From Macrocystis pyrifera (Eukaryota; Sar; Phaeophyceae; Laminariales; Laminariaceae), in contig JASSKH010000007.1 of NCBI GenBank assembly GCA_031763025.1, forward strand, positions 8,013,930-8,077,929: a stretch of DNA of 64,000 bases. Direction: 5' to 3'. A model generated the notes under the pieces. That model saw only the letters and a list, made by a program, of their open reading frames with translations, did no database searches and was not told the origin of the DNA. The position numbers were made by a program, and so were the translations under genes. Below are positions 1 through 13,043 of the stretch, one piece after another (position 1 is the first letter of the stretch; every line of letters begins with the position of its first letter).

Positions 1-280
1 GAGTGGTTGCCGTCATGACCGGTTATCGGGTTCACATGACACGCGGCACGTTTTTTTTCGCCGTCGATTTAACAAGACACGCGAAAAAGCTATCATTGTT
101 TTCGTCCATTATGACAAGACACGCGCGCGAATTTGCCGTTTCGTCACGATTAACAAGACACGCGCGAAGTGTCTTTTTTTGTTCGATTTGACAAGAAACA
201 AGCGAACTTGAATTTTCCAGTCGCTTGACAAGACACGCGAAATTAGCTTTACGTAGATTGACAAGACACTGCGAAATTAG
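1..280. repeat. Imperfect tandem repeats with core GACAAGACACGCG
   Basis: Six copies of A/G-ACAAGACACGCG (near 68, 110, 151, 189, 226 and 259) are spaced 32-42 bases apart, with T-rich spacers between. The unit decays towards the right. A related T-rich array with GCCAACTTG and GACAAAA cores follows at about 1,085-1,310. Confidence 0.7.
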
Positions 281-3200
281 TGTTTTCGCTGTTGTCGACG
301 CTTGTCGTCGATAGTGTAATGCGCACCGATTGTGTCTTGAATCACGTTGTCCTTCGTGGGGCTGAAGATTGCTGTTGTTCTCGCCCTGGCGTGGCGTTTC
401 ACCGCGATGCTGCTGCTGCTCCTGTTCCCGTCCGTGGGCGTCCAGTTGGCGCTTTTGCTCTCGAAAAGTGAGCCGGGGTGAGGGGGGGAGGGGGGGAAGG
501 GGGGGGGGATGACGAAGCGCGCGAGAAAGAGGGTTGGCGGGTGGCCGACCGCACTTGTCGGCTCTCGTGCCCTTTGCTTTTTTGTTCCGTAGGTGGTAGT
601 AGTGCGCTTCTTGAGAGGGTACACAGCCACTATTAGTAGAAAGCTCTCGACAACAGCGCGGCATTGTCTTGGCTCCTCTACTCGGATCTATTTTCACTCC
701 ACTCCACTCTACTCTACTCTACTCCACTAGTTGGAGCAGTCGTCAGCAGTAGGTTCGTTTCGTTTTGGGTTCCCACGTCCTCCGCCCGTGTCTGGCGCGC
801 TATCCTAGCGTCGTCGTGAGGCGGCATGCTCGAAGTGGAATGACGCCATCCTCGGTGTGCTAAGAACGCCGGTAAGCACGATCGGCAGCGGCACTAGGAG
901 TGTTGGCGTTTCTTGACCAGAGACCCAGCGACCGACGTTATTTTCGTCACGGGGGTGAGACGAGAGAGGCAAGTGAAAAGTGACCCAACGCCCCCCCCCC
1001 CCCCCCCCCCCGCGCCCGGCCGTGTGGGTTTCGACTCTCCTTTGTGGCGTTTTTCTCTTGTTTTTTTTTTTGCGGCGGTGTCACCTAACTTTTGCGACAA
1101 AAGGTTTCGTCGGTTTTGTTGCGAAATGTTCGCCAACCTTGCGACAAAAAGGGCTCATTAATAGTCAACTTGTGACAGAAAAGAAAACGTCGAGTTTTTT
1201 TTGCCGGAAGCTTCGCCAACTTGTGTGGCAACAGTTTCGCCCGGTTATTGTCAACTTTTTTTCGTCAACTTGTTGTGACGAACGTTTCGTCAAGTTAAGG
1301 AAGAACAGACCAAAGTTCACCGGGGAGCAGGAGGAGGGGCAAATCGCGATCGAAAAGTAGCCGCAGCAGTGGGGAGGTCTAGACCACGCGCCGATTGCAG
1401 GTAGCGTTTGTGGGTGTTTGTTGTCCGTGCGCCTGCCGGGGGTTGACTACGGGGTGTTGTGCTTGGACGCCACTAGAAAATATTTTTGAGTCAACCTGTT
1501 ACCTACCAGGTATGAATATGTGCTTTTTTGTGCATTTTCAAGACACACGCCTTGCTTAGCATGCGCTAGGGTGGGAGGTGTGGGGGGGGGTAGCAGATTT
1601 GGAGAACTCCCACGCTTTCAATAAGGAGGTGAGGATGGGGTATAGAACTGAAGTTTCAAGCCGTTTTTTGTTTCGATTTCGGGGGTGGGGAGGTTAATGC
1701 TTCCATTGCTTACAGCAGCAAAAGTGATGTGGTCCTCTTTTGGTCGGTTTGACGGGATTTCCAGAGCCTCTTCGGGAATGTTTAGTTGGTTGGTTGGACA
1801 TTCGCAAAGCAGTCAAACCTCCTTGTTTCTGCTCCGCAAATGATCGCTGCTGGCCAGCACTGCTACTGTCGTGGGTGTGTGCTTCTCGGCGGGTGAGTTT
1901 GGCCGATGAACCTAGAGCTACTGTAGAGGCTGATGTCCTTTTTCCGCCTCCCCCCATACTCCGCCTCCCTCCGTGCTGAACGTCGAGACTGCCTTGTTCG
2001 TTTGGTTTTGGACCTCCTTCTTGCTTGCTGCCACTCACACTCCCTGTGTAACCGCACATAACCATGACTTGTTTTGTTTGTGATTTGCGGTCACGTGCGT
2101 GCGTGTGTGCTGGATCTCGTCGGTCTTTTAAGAGCCACAAGAAAAAGCTGGGTGATAGACGGGAGCGACGCGAAGCTATTATACTCGTAGCGGGGACAGA
2201 GCGCACCAACAAAAAGAAAAAAAAAGAAGCAACAGCAAATGAAAAGAAGCGTCTTCCACTATTTTATGGTGATGGGAGTGGGGCGTGCACGCTATACTTT
2301 TCGTTGGGGCGCGGGGCCTGCCTCAACCCCCCTTTAGAACTGCACCCCCGTGGTGTGAACAGAACACTTACTATAATCAGAGTTAGGTTTCTGTACAGTG
2401 CAGCACTCACAAGGTTAAGGTCGGCGGCGTAACGTTGAGCGAAACCTATGATAGTAGTGTCCAAAGTCAAGTCAATTTGAGTTCGAAATCGTACCTGGTA
2501 CGTTTTTAGAAGCTTTATAGTGGCGCATGCCGCGTATATAGACCGGCGGGAGGCGGGATTCGATGCTCTTTCTCGACGTTGGTGGCGGTGTTTGGGCTGC
2601 AATCGGAAGGAAGTTTTCGACCTTGTTGTTTTCCGTGGTCGGCGTGTCTTCTTCCTTTTGTCCTTTTTTTTTTTGGCCGCGGGCTTTTTACAACGGTGCT
2701 GCCGTGTTCCGTGTGTGTATCGCAACGCCAGTTATTAATACAAGAGTGCAGTCGAAACTGCTGCTGCTGCTACTGCTACTGCTGTGGCAGCCTTGCCCCC
2801 CTTGACACTGGGCCTTCAACGGTGCGGTGCGGGATGCGCGTCACTTACGACATTAGTAATCCTACAAGTACATACCGGTACTATTTTACGGGGGGGGGGG
2901 GGGGCATGGTAATCATAGCCCACGATGAACCCTTGAAGACCATGTATCCCCCCTCTTTGGTTACATACACACGATACTTGGCTCTGAGTGCTATACAGTA
3001 ACGTTCGCTCTCGCGATAGTCCAGAAGGCTCGTACTGCTTGCTGTGGTTGCCCTGCCCCCTTTGGCTGTGGGCTTGCAACGGTGAGGCGTGATACGCGTG
3101 TGCCACGACGGCAGTTATCTCGAGCAAAGCGACTTCCTCATTTACACGGTCGCTTAAAACGCAAGACGCGCCCTTAATGTATAGGAAGGCGTGCCCTTAA

Positions 3201-4469
3201 GATATAGTGCGTGCTTTTTCTTTTGAGCCGTGGGTGAAGCCGGAGTTTTGCGGCCGTCCGACTCTAAATCCCCGAACGAAACACTTCTTTCTTTCTTTTT
3301 AACGTACCCATTCCACCAGAGCAGCGAACACAAAAGTTAACTGTTACAAATGTCCATCAGCGCGGATCCCCTCAGTGGCGAGAGCTACTGCCTTATACCC
3401 GGTACCCGTATTTATTCGTAGTAGTCCAAACTGTTTCTGCCGCTCTGGTTGGGGATCTCACGCGACCCGAGCTGTTCCGACACGGCGGCTGCAGCTAGAT
3501 TCGGGGTAGCCCTGCACCGCTGCTACTGCTGCTGCTGCTGCTGCTGCTGTGTATGTCGCCGAACAAACGGCGGAGCAGGAGATATTGATGCTATTACCCC
3601 TCCCCCCCCCCCCCCCCCTCCCCCCCCTCTTGCCCCCGCATACCAGGCAATGCATGATATCGAGTACACCTTTCCCCCCCCCCGCATGCCAGGAAGGCCA
3701 ACCCAAACGCAGATCCGGGCCTGTTTATATAACATGCGCCGTGAAAACCCGCCTCCGCCTTCGCCGGATTCCTTTCACTACTTACTGTGGAAATTATCCC
3801 ACAACTCATTCCAAGTCAGTTTGTCGCCAAAAAACGTACGCGCAATATCCAATGGGGAAGAACTACCTGAAACTAGAATCGAACAGGCAAATCGATATGT
3901 TGACCTTGGCAAAACCAGGGAGATTCGACGACGTAGATAGTCACCCCGGTGGGGCACAGAGGCAACCACATAGTACAAACCCGTCAAGGGGGGCTACTGG
4001 TCCAGACACAGCAATTTGGTTCTACAGGAAGAGTGAGTGGTACATAACTTTTTTAATGTTTGCTTTGTACGCACTGCTGCTGTTGTGCAGTAGTAGTATA
4101 TTTTCCCGCGAGTGGTTACTGAACCTGCCGACAGCACGTCGGGATAAGGGTTGGGGTTCAAACTCAAGCAAGCACATTCCAAAAGTTTCGCCGAAGCTGG
4201 GCCGAGGTCTATATCCTGCAGAGCATTCCTAAACCGTAGTTCGGGTTCACTCCTAAACCGTAGTTCGGGTTCCTGGCTTTTGGCTTTCCAACTTTTTGTC
4301 TGCATGGCTGTAGACACCGGCAACCCATCGGCCACCTCCCTGACCCCTATCTCACTGTACTCTCTAAAATGCCCTTGCGTTGGAAACACCTCCATGTCCC
4401 TTTTCGACCCCTCTCCCCGCTCCCCCCACGGATACCAGGTGCATGGTATGACTTTTTCGTGGTAGTCTC
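281..4469. other. Non-coding stretch with simple repeats, no supported gene
   Basis: Contains an ACTCT run (695-728), C runs (989-1011), a T-rich repeat zone (1,085-1,310), a duplicated CTTGCCCCC...CAACGG block (about 2,785-2,870 and 3,045-3,120), a CTG array (3,526-3,549) next to C runs, and a 24-bp tandem pair (CCTAAACCGTAGTTCGGGTT) at 4,229-4,272. A minus-strand frame of 172 codons at 1,694-2,212 is Ser/Gly/Lys-rich and could be an exon, but nothing else supports it. Confidence 0.5.
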
Positions 4470-6190
4470 CGCGGCAATGTCGCGACATGTCGCGGCAAGG
4501 CCCACAGGCCACCATCTGCCGCGCGCGACGTACAGCGGTTGTGCCCGCGGACATTGCCGTGGGGCTTGTCATAGCATCCCACGGCAAGCCCCGCGGCAAT
4601 GTCCACGATCAATCCCACGACAAGACTCGCGGCGAGACCCGCGGCAAGACCCGCGACAAGACTCGCGGCAAGTACCGCGGCAACACCCTCGACAATTCCC
4701 GCGGCAAGACCCAGGACAACACCTGTTGCGAGACCCGTGGCGAACACCCCACCTGGCACCCTGTTCCCGTTGCTGCTTTGACCCCGCAGTGGGCCCCTCC
4801 CATCTGGCACCCTGTCCCGCCCACAAATTGGAGAAATATATTTAGCCTTCCGCAGGAGCCGCTGAAGGCCCTCCCGACACCATGTTCCCAGCGGTACTTG
4901 CCGCGGTACTTGCCACGGTACTTGCCGCGGGACTTGCCGCGGGTCTTGTCGTGGTCGTGCTGCGGGAGTTACCGTGGTACTTGCCGCGAGTTTGGTCGCG
5001 GGGCATACCACGGGTCTTGTCGTGGGTCTTGCCGCGGGTTAGGGTGAGGATCCTGCCGCGGGTCTTGCCGCTGATTTTTCGGTGGGTCTTGCCATGGTTT
5101 TGTTGTGGGTCTTCCCACGGGGCTTGCCGCGCTTATGGCCGTGGACTTTGCCGTGGCGTGCCGTGGCTACCGCGGGCATTACCGTAACGTGCCGCGAGGG
5201 TCGCCGTGGCGCTTGCCGTGGGCCTTGCTGCCGCATCCCGCGGCATTTCACACCGCATGGCTCGGCAGTGTCCACGGCATGCCACGAAAGAGTCGAATAA
5301 TATACGTTTCAGGTGTACATTATTTTGATTTTCTAGTGGCAGTGCCGCGGCAGTACCCATGGCATGTCGCGGCATGCGGCGGCAAACCACAGCAGTGCCA
5401 ACGGCATGCCACGACATGCGGCGGCATATCGTGGCAGCCCACGACACTCGCCATGGCATACCGCGGAACGATTGCCGCCGCAATCTTTACGGCAAGCGCC
5501 ACGATAACCCTCACGGCACGCCACGGTAAGCCCTACTGTAAATGGCAAGACCCACGGCACGCCATGGCGATACCCACGGTGTATCACGTCAATACCCGCG
5601 GCAAGGGCCATCGCAATCTACACGGGAGTCTCCACACCTGAGCCCACCCTGTGGGGGAGTGGGATCATTCCCGGGCGCAATCAGCGCTGGGTAGGATCAG
5701 GGGATCGGGCGGGCCTCCGGCGGCTCGTGTAACTCTTCCACTTGTGGGGGGGGGAGGTCAGGTCCGAGCGGGATCAGGGGGGTGTAGGTCTTGCCGTGGG
5801 CCTTGCCGCGAGTCTTGCCGTGGAGCTTGCCGTGCGGCTTGCCGTGCGGCTTGCCGTGGGGCTTGCCTTAGAGCTCGCCGCGGGGGTTCGCCGTGGGAAT
5901 TGCCGCGGGTCTCGCCGCGGGTCTCGCCGTGGGTCTTGCCCCGGGTCTTGCCGCAGGTCTTGTCGTGGACATTCCCGCGGCGGGCCTTGCCGTGAGTCTT
6001 ACCGTGGGTCCTGCCGTCGATCTTGCCGTGGCGCCTTACCGTGGACATGGCCGAGGGGCTTGTCGTCGGATGCCATGGCAGGTACCAGAGCAATGCCCGT
6101 GGGCACAACCGTGGCACGTGCCGCGGCAGTGCCATGGCCGGTGGTAACCCGCGAGCCTTCCTGGGGGATGCCACGGTATGCCTGTGGGAT
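4470..6190. repeat. 12-bp GC-rich minisatellite in blocks of opposite orientation
   Basis: A degenerate 12-mer (CGCGGCAAGACC and its complement GGTCTTGCCGCG) is reiterated throughout. About 4,560-4,750 reads in the CGGCAAGAC orientation, 4,890-5,290 in the complement, 5,340-5,620 mostly CGGCA-TGCC palindromic units, and 5,780-6,140 in the complement again. Since 12 is a multiple of 3 and the unit lacks stops, long frames appear on both strands (PRQV, GLAA, RGKT repeats). These are best read as by-products, not genes. Confidence 0.85.
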
Positions 6191-6399
6191 GCCACTAAGA
6201 AGTAAACAAATGTGCATCCGTGGCATTCAGGTTCTTCCCTATGTACGGCTACGCCTTTTGTCCTCCCATTTTTGGGTATTTCAAGGTAACCTGTGATCGC
6301 CGTTTTCCCCTGTGATTGAGGTAGATCACCAGGTAGGTCTCCCGCCCCTGGGTCAACCGAAGCGGCCCTTTCTCCACCAGATCCAAGAGTCAGTAAAAA

Positions 6400-7190
6400 A
6401 ATTGTATGAAAGCAGCTGCCGCGATTGTGACATATCTGGTACGTAGCTACATGGTTGTTTTAGGATTATTTAGAATACGTGGCGTGACGCTTCTGACAGC
6501 CCATACGAAGGCCCGGAATAGGGAATGCTCAATCAAGTCGGTGCTCACTGCTACGATGTATGAGCCTGAGCCACCCTGGAGGCAAGAGACAGCGAAAAGC
6601 TACCGGGGTAATCACTAACGAGGGCTTGTACCAATACCGCGACATCCCTGCGTCCTGCACAGCGTGGACTTCTTTACATTTGGCGTCGTCGGCAGGAATA
6701 TTCTTCGCTGAGTAGGAGCTCCTCCTTCGAAGTTATTCCTGTGTTCTCCTTGCTCTCCAAGCTACATCCGCAAGCTCTCCCATGTGAGTTTGATGTTGTT
6801 TAAGGGTTACCAGTACGTTTTACAATCGTCTTTATCATTCTGGGCAGCCTAATATTATGAAGTGTCACAGGCATACGTATTTCATAGCTGCATGTGGTTC
6901 GTGGCCGAGAGCCTCCCAGGAACCATACGGTCGATTCGTCGTTTATACGCGACGTGACGCTTCTGAAAAGAAATACGAACGTCGGGGAGAGGAGAAGCTC
7001 AAGTCTGTCTTGAGTGCCTCCCTCCGATCACTGCTGTGTTTGACCCTAAGCAACCCCGGAGATAAGAGACAGCAAGAACCTTATCAAGAAGGAGAAGCGC
7101 GCAACTACCCACAACCGGCATCCCTGTGTCCCTCACAGATCCGGCTTATTTGCACAACAGGAGTACAACCACCAGCTGTGAGTTGTTTCC
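6400..7190. repeat. Diverged direct duplication
   Basis: Segments at about 6,405-6,680 and 6,857-7,140 share ordered blocks: CGTGACGCTTCTGA, GCTCAA-CA/TGTC, GAGATAAGAGACAGC-like, and CATCCCTG-GTCC-CACA. Spacing is conserved, so this is an old copy of one element. Open frames in each (70 and 113 codons) are not similar enough to call a gene. Bases 7,200-7,590 hold a G run and unique sequence. Confidence 0.5.
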
Positions 7191-7593
7191 GTCGTTAGAC
7201 TCGCCAACGTGCGGAGGTGAAGGTCGGGGGGGGGGGGGGGCGGGGGGGGTGCTGGCGTCGAAAAAATAGTTTCACTTACACTTGTTTTTTTTCTCCGAAC
7301 CGCCCATCAACAGCAAAGACTACTACTGTGTGTTTATAAAAGAAAACCCAGTTCTTCATCATCCGGGTCCCGCCGGCGCCCTCCGTGCGACGTGGCGCGC
7401 GTAGAACGCAGGAACCTCCGGCACCGCCTCGTCGTATGTCGTCAAGAGCGCCCCTCCGGGAAACTGAAGGGTCGCCCTGCCCGTGCGGCAGGATACATCA
7501 TAATAGGTGCTTCTGATGATTGAATGTAACGGGCAGCTCTGGCTGGGGGCAAAGCAGGGCAGTGAATGGGATGATATACTAGGTGCTACATAT

Positions 7594-7895
7594 TCACTTC
7601 GATTCCGCGGCAGAATCCATCAAATCCAAGAGGTCGTCAAGGTCGTCTTTGTCTTGCCCTTTCCGTCTCCCTTCGTCCCCGCCTTTAGCCGCCGCCCCCC
7701 GTCCTCCACGCCGACGCTTTCCGTGCGTCCGTCCACCCCTTTTGTGTCGCCGCCGCCGCCACCCCCGCCCCCGTGGTTGATGTTGTCGCCGCTGCTGCCG
7801 CCACGGCTGTCGCAATCGTCCGAGAGGTCGAGCTCTTGCAGCATCTTGGCGCACCCCGTGTGACTCGAAGCGAGGTCGATGGTGATGGTATTCGC
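7594..7895 (-). CDS. OSCP1: OSCP1 last exon with one frame break in a G run
   Basis: The exon starts in phase 0 with ANTITIDLASS, passes a Gly run encoded by GGC/GGG triplets, and reads to VGVEDGG. The conserved acidic C-terminus DDLDDLLDLMDSAAESK then continues in another frame to a TGA at 7594. The switch lies at a six-G run (GACGGGGGGCGG on the coding strand); one additional G restores a single frame. Without the shift the protein would end at 7620 and lose the family's C-terminal motif. Confidence 0.75.
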
Positions 7896-7953
7896 CTGCC
7901 GTACGCACCATGAAGTATTAATTGTAGTAGTAATTGTTGTTGTTGTAGTAGTT

Positions 7954-7993
<40 letters not shown>

Positions 7994-10862
7994 TAGTAGC
8001 AGTTGTAGGAGTGGCAGCAGTACTAGCAGCAGCAGTAGTAGTACAGCAGCAGCAGTAGTAGAAGTAGTAGTACAGTAGTAATAGCAGTAGTACTGTATAT
8101 GGTAATATCAATATAAAATGAACGTAGCATCAGTCACCGGGGAACAAAGCCAACTATCGCCCTGTTTGCGAAAACGAGGAGCTTTTGGGTAGACATACTT
8201 ATACGCAAACGTTCCATACTTGTCGGGACAAATTGGTTTGAAATGATAAAAGTTTCGATCGGAAGACTTAATGCGTGCGGTATGTGCACGTGCACCAGCA
8301 CCATCGCTAGCGGCGAGTCGACCAACGGTTGGAATAACGGGTCGTCAAAAGGCTCTCGCCCAACGACACACCCAGCCGATCGCCCAGCGTCTCACCCGAC
8401 GACTCACCCCCAACGACTCTCGCTCGACGGCTCTCGTCCAACGGCTATATCCAACAGCCGACCCCAACGAGAGAAATGGGACCTCTCTGCCGCCTACACC
8501 CCTCTGAACAACAGAGAAACACACACTGCATACATACCTCCCCGTCATCCTTCGCCTGCGCCTCATCGAACGAATCGTCGGGAAAAGGTTGATGTTGAAG
8601 AACCTTCTCTCTGCCCGTCGTTTGGCGCCGCTTGCCCCTGGACCGTCGCCGCCGTTGCCGTCGAGGTCGCCGTCAGTCTCGCCCCTTTGCCGAGGCCCCC
8701 AGCAGGTTCGCTAGGAGGTTAAGGCCGGCCATGCCGCTGGTCGTGCCCTCACTTTTGCTCTCCGCTCCTGTTGAGGTTGGACCAGAGGCGGGCGCGCGTT
8801 TATTTGAGTCGAGAAGTGGCGAGGGCAGCAGCAGAAGTAGCAGCAGTGGCGGTGGTGGCGGTGGCGGTGGTAGTGGTTTTCGAACATGGTAGGTTCAACT
8901 CGTCATACTCTTGTTATTGAAAAAAAAGAGGCACGATTTTTGGTGATTTAGATGGATGCATTTGGTCGGTTGTTTGCGTGAGCTATCGATCGGTGCGCTA
9001 GGTAGGACGTTACAAAACGGCAGAGATATCGTCCAAACTCTTCGTCGCAAGCATGCTATCTGCAACAGCGTGAGCGTTGTTGTAAGTTCAAAAATAGGGT
9101 TCGTATTAAGTAGACTTGAGCAAAGTATCGAGCAGTAGACCTGATCGGGATCGGTGACGTCTTCACCGGACCTGCCATGAACAATGCTATCCTCTCCCGG
9201 CGTTGGTTTCTCTTATGCCTGTTCTTCACCGGGGACGGGGGTAGCCCGGTGGTGACAAAAAAAAGCGGCAATACCGCCGAACGAAGTGAAATTGCTCATG
9301 GTGCCACCGCTGCCGAAATTTCTCACGGTGACAACCGCCTCTCTCCCTCCGCCCGTGCTCCCGCCCTCCCCCTCGCCCTCCCCCCCCCCCCCGCGCGCCC
9401 CCGATCCCCCGATCTCGAAAGGGATGCGCGGTCAAGGGCCAAATGACTGAGCAAGCATCAAATGAATAGCCCTCCTGCCCCATCCCTTCCCTTCGGCAAG
9501 CCACCGCAGTTTATTATAGTATCACTTACGTTGAGGGTTTATTAAGCGCTGGTGTTGCGTGGCTGAAGGTTTCCATTTCGCCGCCTCCGCCAGGGCATCC
9601 GCCGCCGATTCTATGGCCCTTGTCCTCATGCCGATGGCACCGGGATCTAAGGCGCTGTTTGGTTTCTGCTCGGCACGTGGAAGTTGACGATGTTCAAAAG
9701 ACACGGAGCATTTATATATATATACACGGTAGACGGGGAGAGGACTGCGGTAGCCATTAATAATCTATCTCCGATGACAGGTGTCGTGGCGACAGCTCAT
9801 AATGGGGCTTACGACGTACTGTAGTTTCTTTTTTTTCTTGATGGAAATTCGAAGAAAAAAGGGTGTATCGTATGTCCGGCCCAACCTCTTACGATTTTTT
9901 CTGCGCTGCGTAGGTAGGCCCCGTAGAAGCTATGCTGCCCTCGTTCCGCCGTCTCACCGATTCGGTTGGGTGATTGGAGGATAGGTTAAAAAATGTGGCA
10001 ATAGTAGTGGTGCTCATTTCCGACAGAATAAGCTCGATCATGCATACACGTTCAGAAAAACAATAGAACAAAAAGCGCAACTCGTAAACGTGAATAAATA
10101 GTAACGAAATGAAAAAGTAACAACAAAGCAAAAAACGAACACAAGAGAGTATTTGAAGCGAAACAAACATGGAAGAAAAAAAACAAAGAAGATACATAAA
10201 AAGTAACAAAGCAAACATAGCAAAACACACACATACCGGTAGCAATAAAAATAGACGTTTAAAACCGATATACCAAAAGTACGTAATATGGTAAACACTC
10301 GTTTTTTTCAGGCTCGTCGACTTGCTCTCTCGTTCGGCCGGTTTTCTGTTTTTTTTTTCAGTCCTTTCATTGCGGCTCCCACCGGCCTTTCTACTGGTAT
10401 AACCACTTTGTTCGTAAATATAAGGCACGTTTCGGCATCTTTGCTAAACCCCAATGGTCCTTACATGCCCGGACATACTCACTGCCTTGTAGATGTCCGT
10501 GCCCAACGGGCTGTCGAAGTCGATGTACGTCGTCATCCTGCCTCGCACGTTGTCCGCCGAGGCCATAGGAAGCGAAACCATAAAAGGGTTCTCACCTGCC
10601 GCCGCCGTCGCCAACAATATAAAATAGCAACGACGTGTTCCGCAAGCAAACTCCAAGAGATTCGAAGGAGGTCAAGATAAAGGTTTAACCAAGCGAGGCG
10701 TCATGCTGGTGCTAGGGAGACAGAGCGGAAGAGATGGCGGAGGGGAGGGGACGTGGGGATGCAAAGGGCAAGGTCTCCTTCCCCCCCCCCCCCTCCCCCC
10801 CCCCGCCTCCCCCCCCTCTCCCCCCCGCCCCCCCCCACCCCCTCCCCCCCCTCTTGTTCCTC

Positions 10863-10948
<86 letters not shown>

Positions 10949-13005
10949 TTGCCCTCCCGCCTCCTTCCACGTCCCCCCTTCCCCGCTCCCTCCCCCCCCC
11001 TCCCCCCCCCGCTACAACCCCCCGCTCCCCCCTCCGACTCTCCACCACTCGCCCTCCCCCCCCCCCCCGCCCCCGCTCCCCCCCCCCCCCTTCCCACTCC
11101 CCCCCTCGCTCACCGTTCATCTCATGGTACCGAATAATCCCCGGGCATTCCGCGCCAACCGGAAGCTTTCCTTGTGGGTCGAGCACCAAGGTACCGTCCA
11201 GCAGCTGCACGTTGTACTGCAGGAATAGGGAGATCTGTGTTCCCGCCCGTCGACGCCAAAATAGCGGCCAACGACAAAAATATTTCCGGGTAAGGTGGGG
11301 AGCCATACTGGTCTGTGTGTGTGTGTGTGTTTTTTTTTTTGGGGGGGGAGGGAGAAAAGGCGAAATTGGGAGCACGGGATTTTCTGTGGTTTTTTGTTGA
11401 CAAACGCTTTTCATTTTCCAGCTCAATTACGTAGGGCATGAGGTTTTATTCTAGGCTCGGTGATATTCAAACAGGCCGTGGTCACCGGAGGTGTCTTCCC
11501 TTTTTCACTCCCGCCCGCGGTACGTGCATGCCGTGGTTTTTGACCGCGCGTAGGGTTCATTCCCTCCGCGTTCCCAATAGCTCGTCGAGTTTCATCGGTT
11601 CTTGGCAAAATGATCCTTTCACGCTCGCGTGACGAAATAAAAACACAAAAAACGCTGCGCACGTACATATATGGCGCAGAGTGTTTTAGTATCGTGTCGA
11701 AAGTTTCGATATTTCAAAATCTCGCACTTTCGATAGCTCATCTCGGACGTGTATTGCTCTCCATCTCCTGGCATCTCCGTGTGTTGTATGCTGACATTGA
11801 AGTCGTTGTTTGCGACGTATCAGGTATCGAAGTCGTATGTATATAGTACTTACGTGTTTGGTTTGTGTGTATCGCTACCGCATCGACTCGATTCCATCAC
11901 GAACCCCGCAATAGCAGCAGCTCCAGTCGCGCCGATTCTTCGTTGACGTCGACTTTCGGTTTCGTAGGGACAAAAAAGAGAGTTCAGCTTGGTTTTTAGG
12001 TGATAGTTCGTTCAGCACAGCCCAGCCCGCTGTAGTATGTACCGAAAGCATAAACTTGAGGGGCACTCCCGCTCGCTCTGTCTTGCTGTGCTTTCTACGG
12101 TATGTACTCGCGTATTGGCAGTGTACCAGGTACATTAATTGATCGTGAAAGAGTTTTGTTCGATTTTTCTCGGTATCAACTTGTGCATTCCTGCCTTGGC
12201 TTCTTTGAGCATAAAGGGATCCTATGCTGCGGACATGCTAAACGTCACTACCCTCTCCCTCCCCCCTCCCCTCCCCCCCCCCCCCCCCCCCGCCCCTCCT
12301 CCTCCCCCCCCCTCCCCCCCCCCCCACCTCCGCCCCTAGCGTTCCTACCCCCTCCCCCCCTCGCTTCCCCTCCTCCCTCCCCCCGCCCCCTTCTCCCCCC
12401 CTCCTCCTCCTCACCCCCCCCCCCACCCACCCCACCCCTCCCACGTTTTCTTTCCGACAAGCAACGTGCATCATGAACGTCAACGTCGATCACCCGGCAA
12501 TAGCATGCTGCAGAGGGTACAAATACAAAAACATCCACGTATTTTCAGAGAAGGGAAAATCCTACCAGAAACCGAAGAAGACCGAATCCAACCAACCAAG
12601 CAGCTTATTATTATTTAATACAAGTAACACATACACACCTCAGCCCTCAAGTAATGTATCCACCCCCCCCCCCTCATATACAAGGAGGAACGGGTGTGTT
12701 AGAAGAGGAGATGAGGCAGACAAGCGAATGTATTAATGGGGGAGTTTGGTACACTAGGTAGCAGCGTGAAAACGATCGCTATCGAAGGGGATAGACGGTA
12801 GCCACAGGCGGCGTATCAGGAAGGAGATTCAATATTAGCAAAACGTTTCTATCACTACATGGAAACGACGCAACGAGCGCCCAATTGTTGGAGGTGTCTC
12901 TATTAGGAGCAGGAACGGTGCTCCGTCTCGAAAGGGGTGCGTGGTCAATGGTCGAATGGCTAAAAGCAAACAACAATTTATAAACGAACAACGCCTCCCT
13001 CGTGT

Positions 13006-13043
<38 letters not shown>

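Noticed and set aside
4364..6296. Overlapping frames of 80-215 codons in the GC-rich region
   Set aside because: The 12-bp minisatellite unit keeps all frames open; residue composition is simply the translated repeat in each frame.
11430..11960. Possible OSCP1 exons reading DVNEESARLELLLLR and EPMKLDELLGTRRE
   Set aside because: Coding-like, but exon 5 joins exon 6 in phase with continuous family similarity, leaving no place for them; the second also runs into a stop.
12248..12538. Minus-strand exon candidate reading CRVIDVDVHDARCLSERK
   Set aside because: It chained in phase with one frame of the 13.1-kb exon, but OSCP1 similarity (RLLEFFQ joined to ISLFLQYN) shows the other frame is used and that this segment is skipped.
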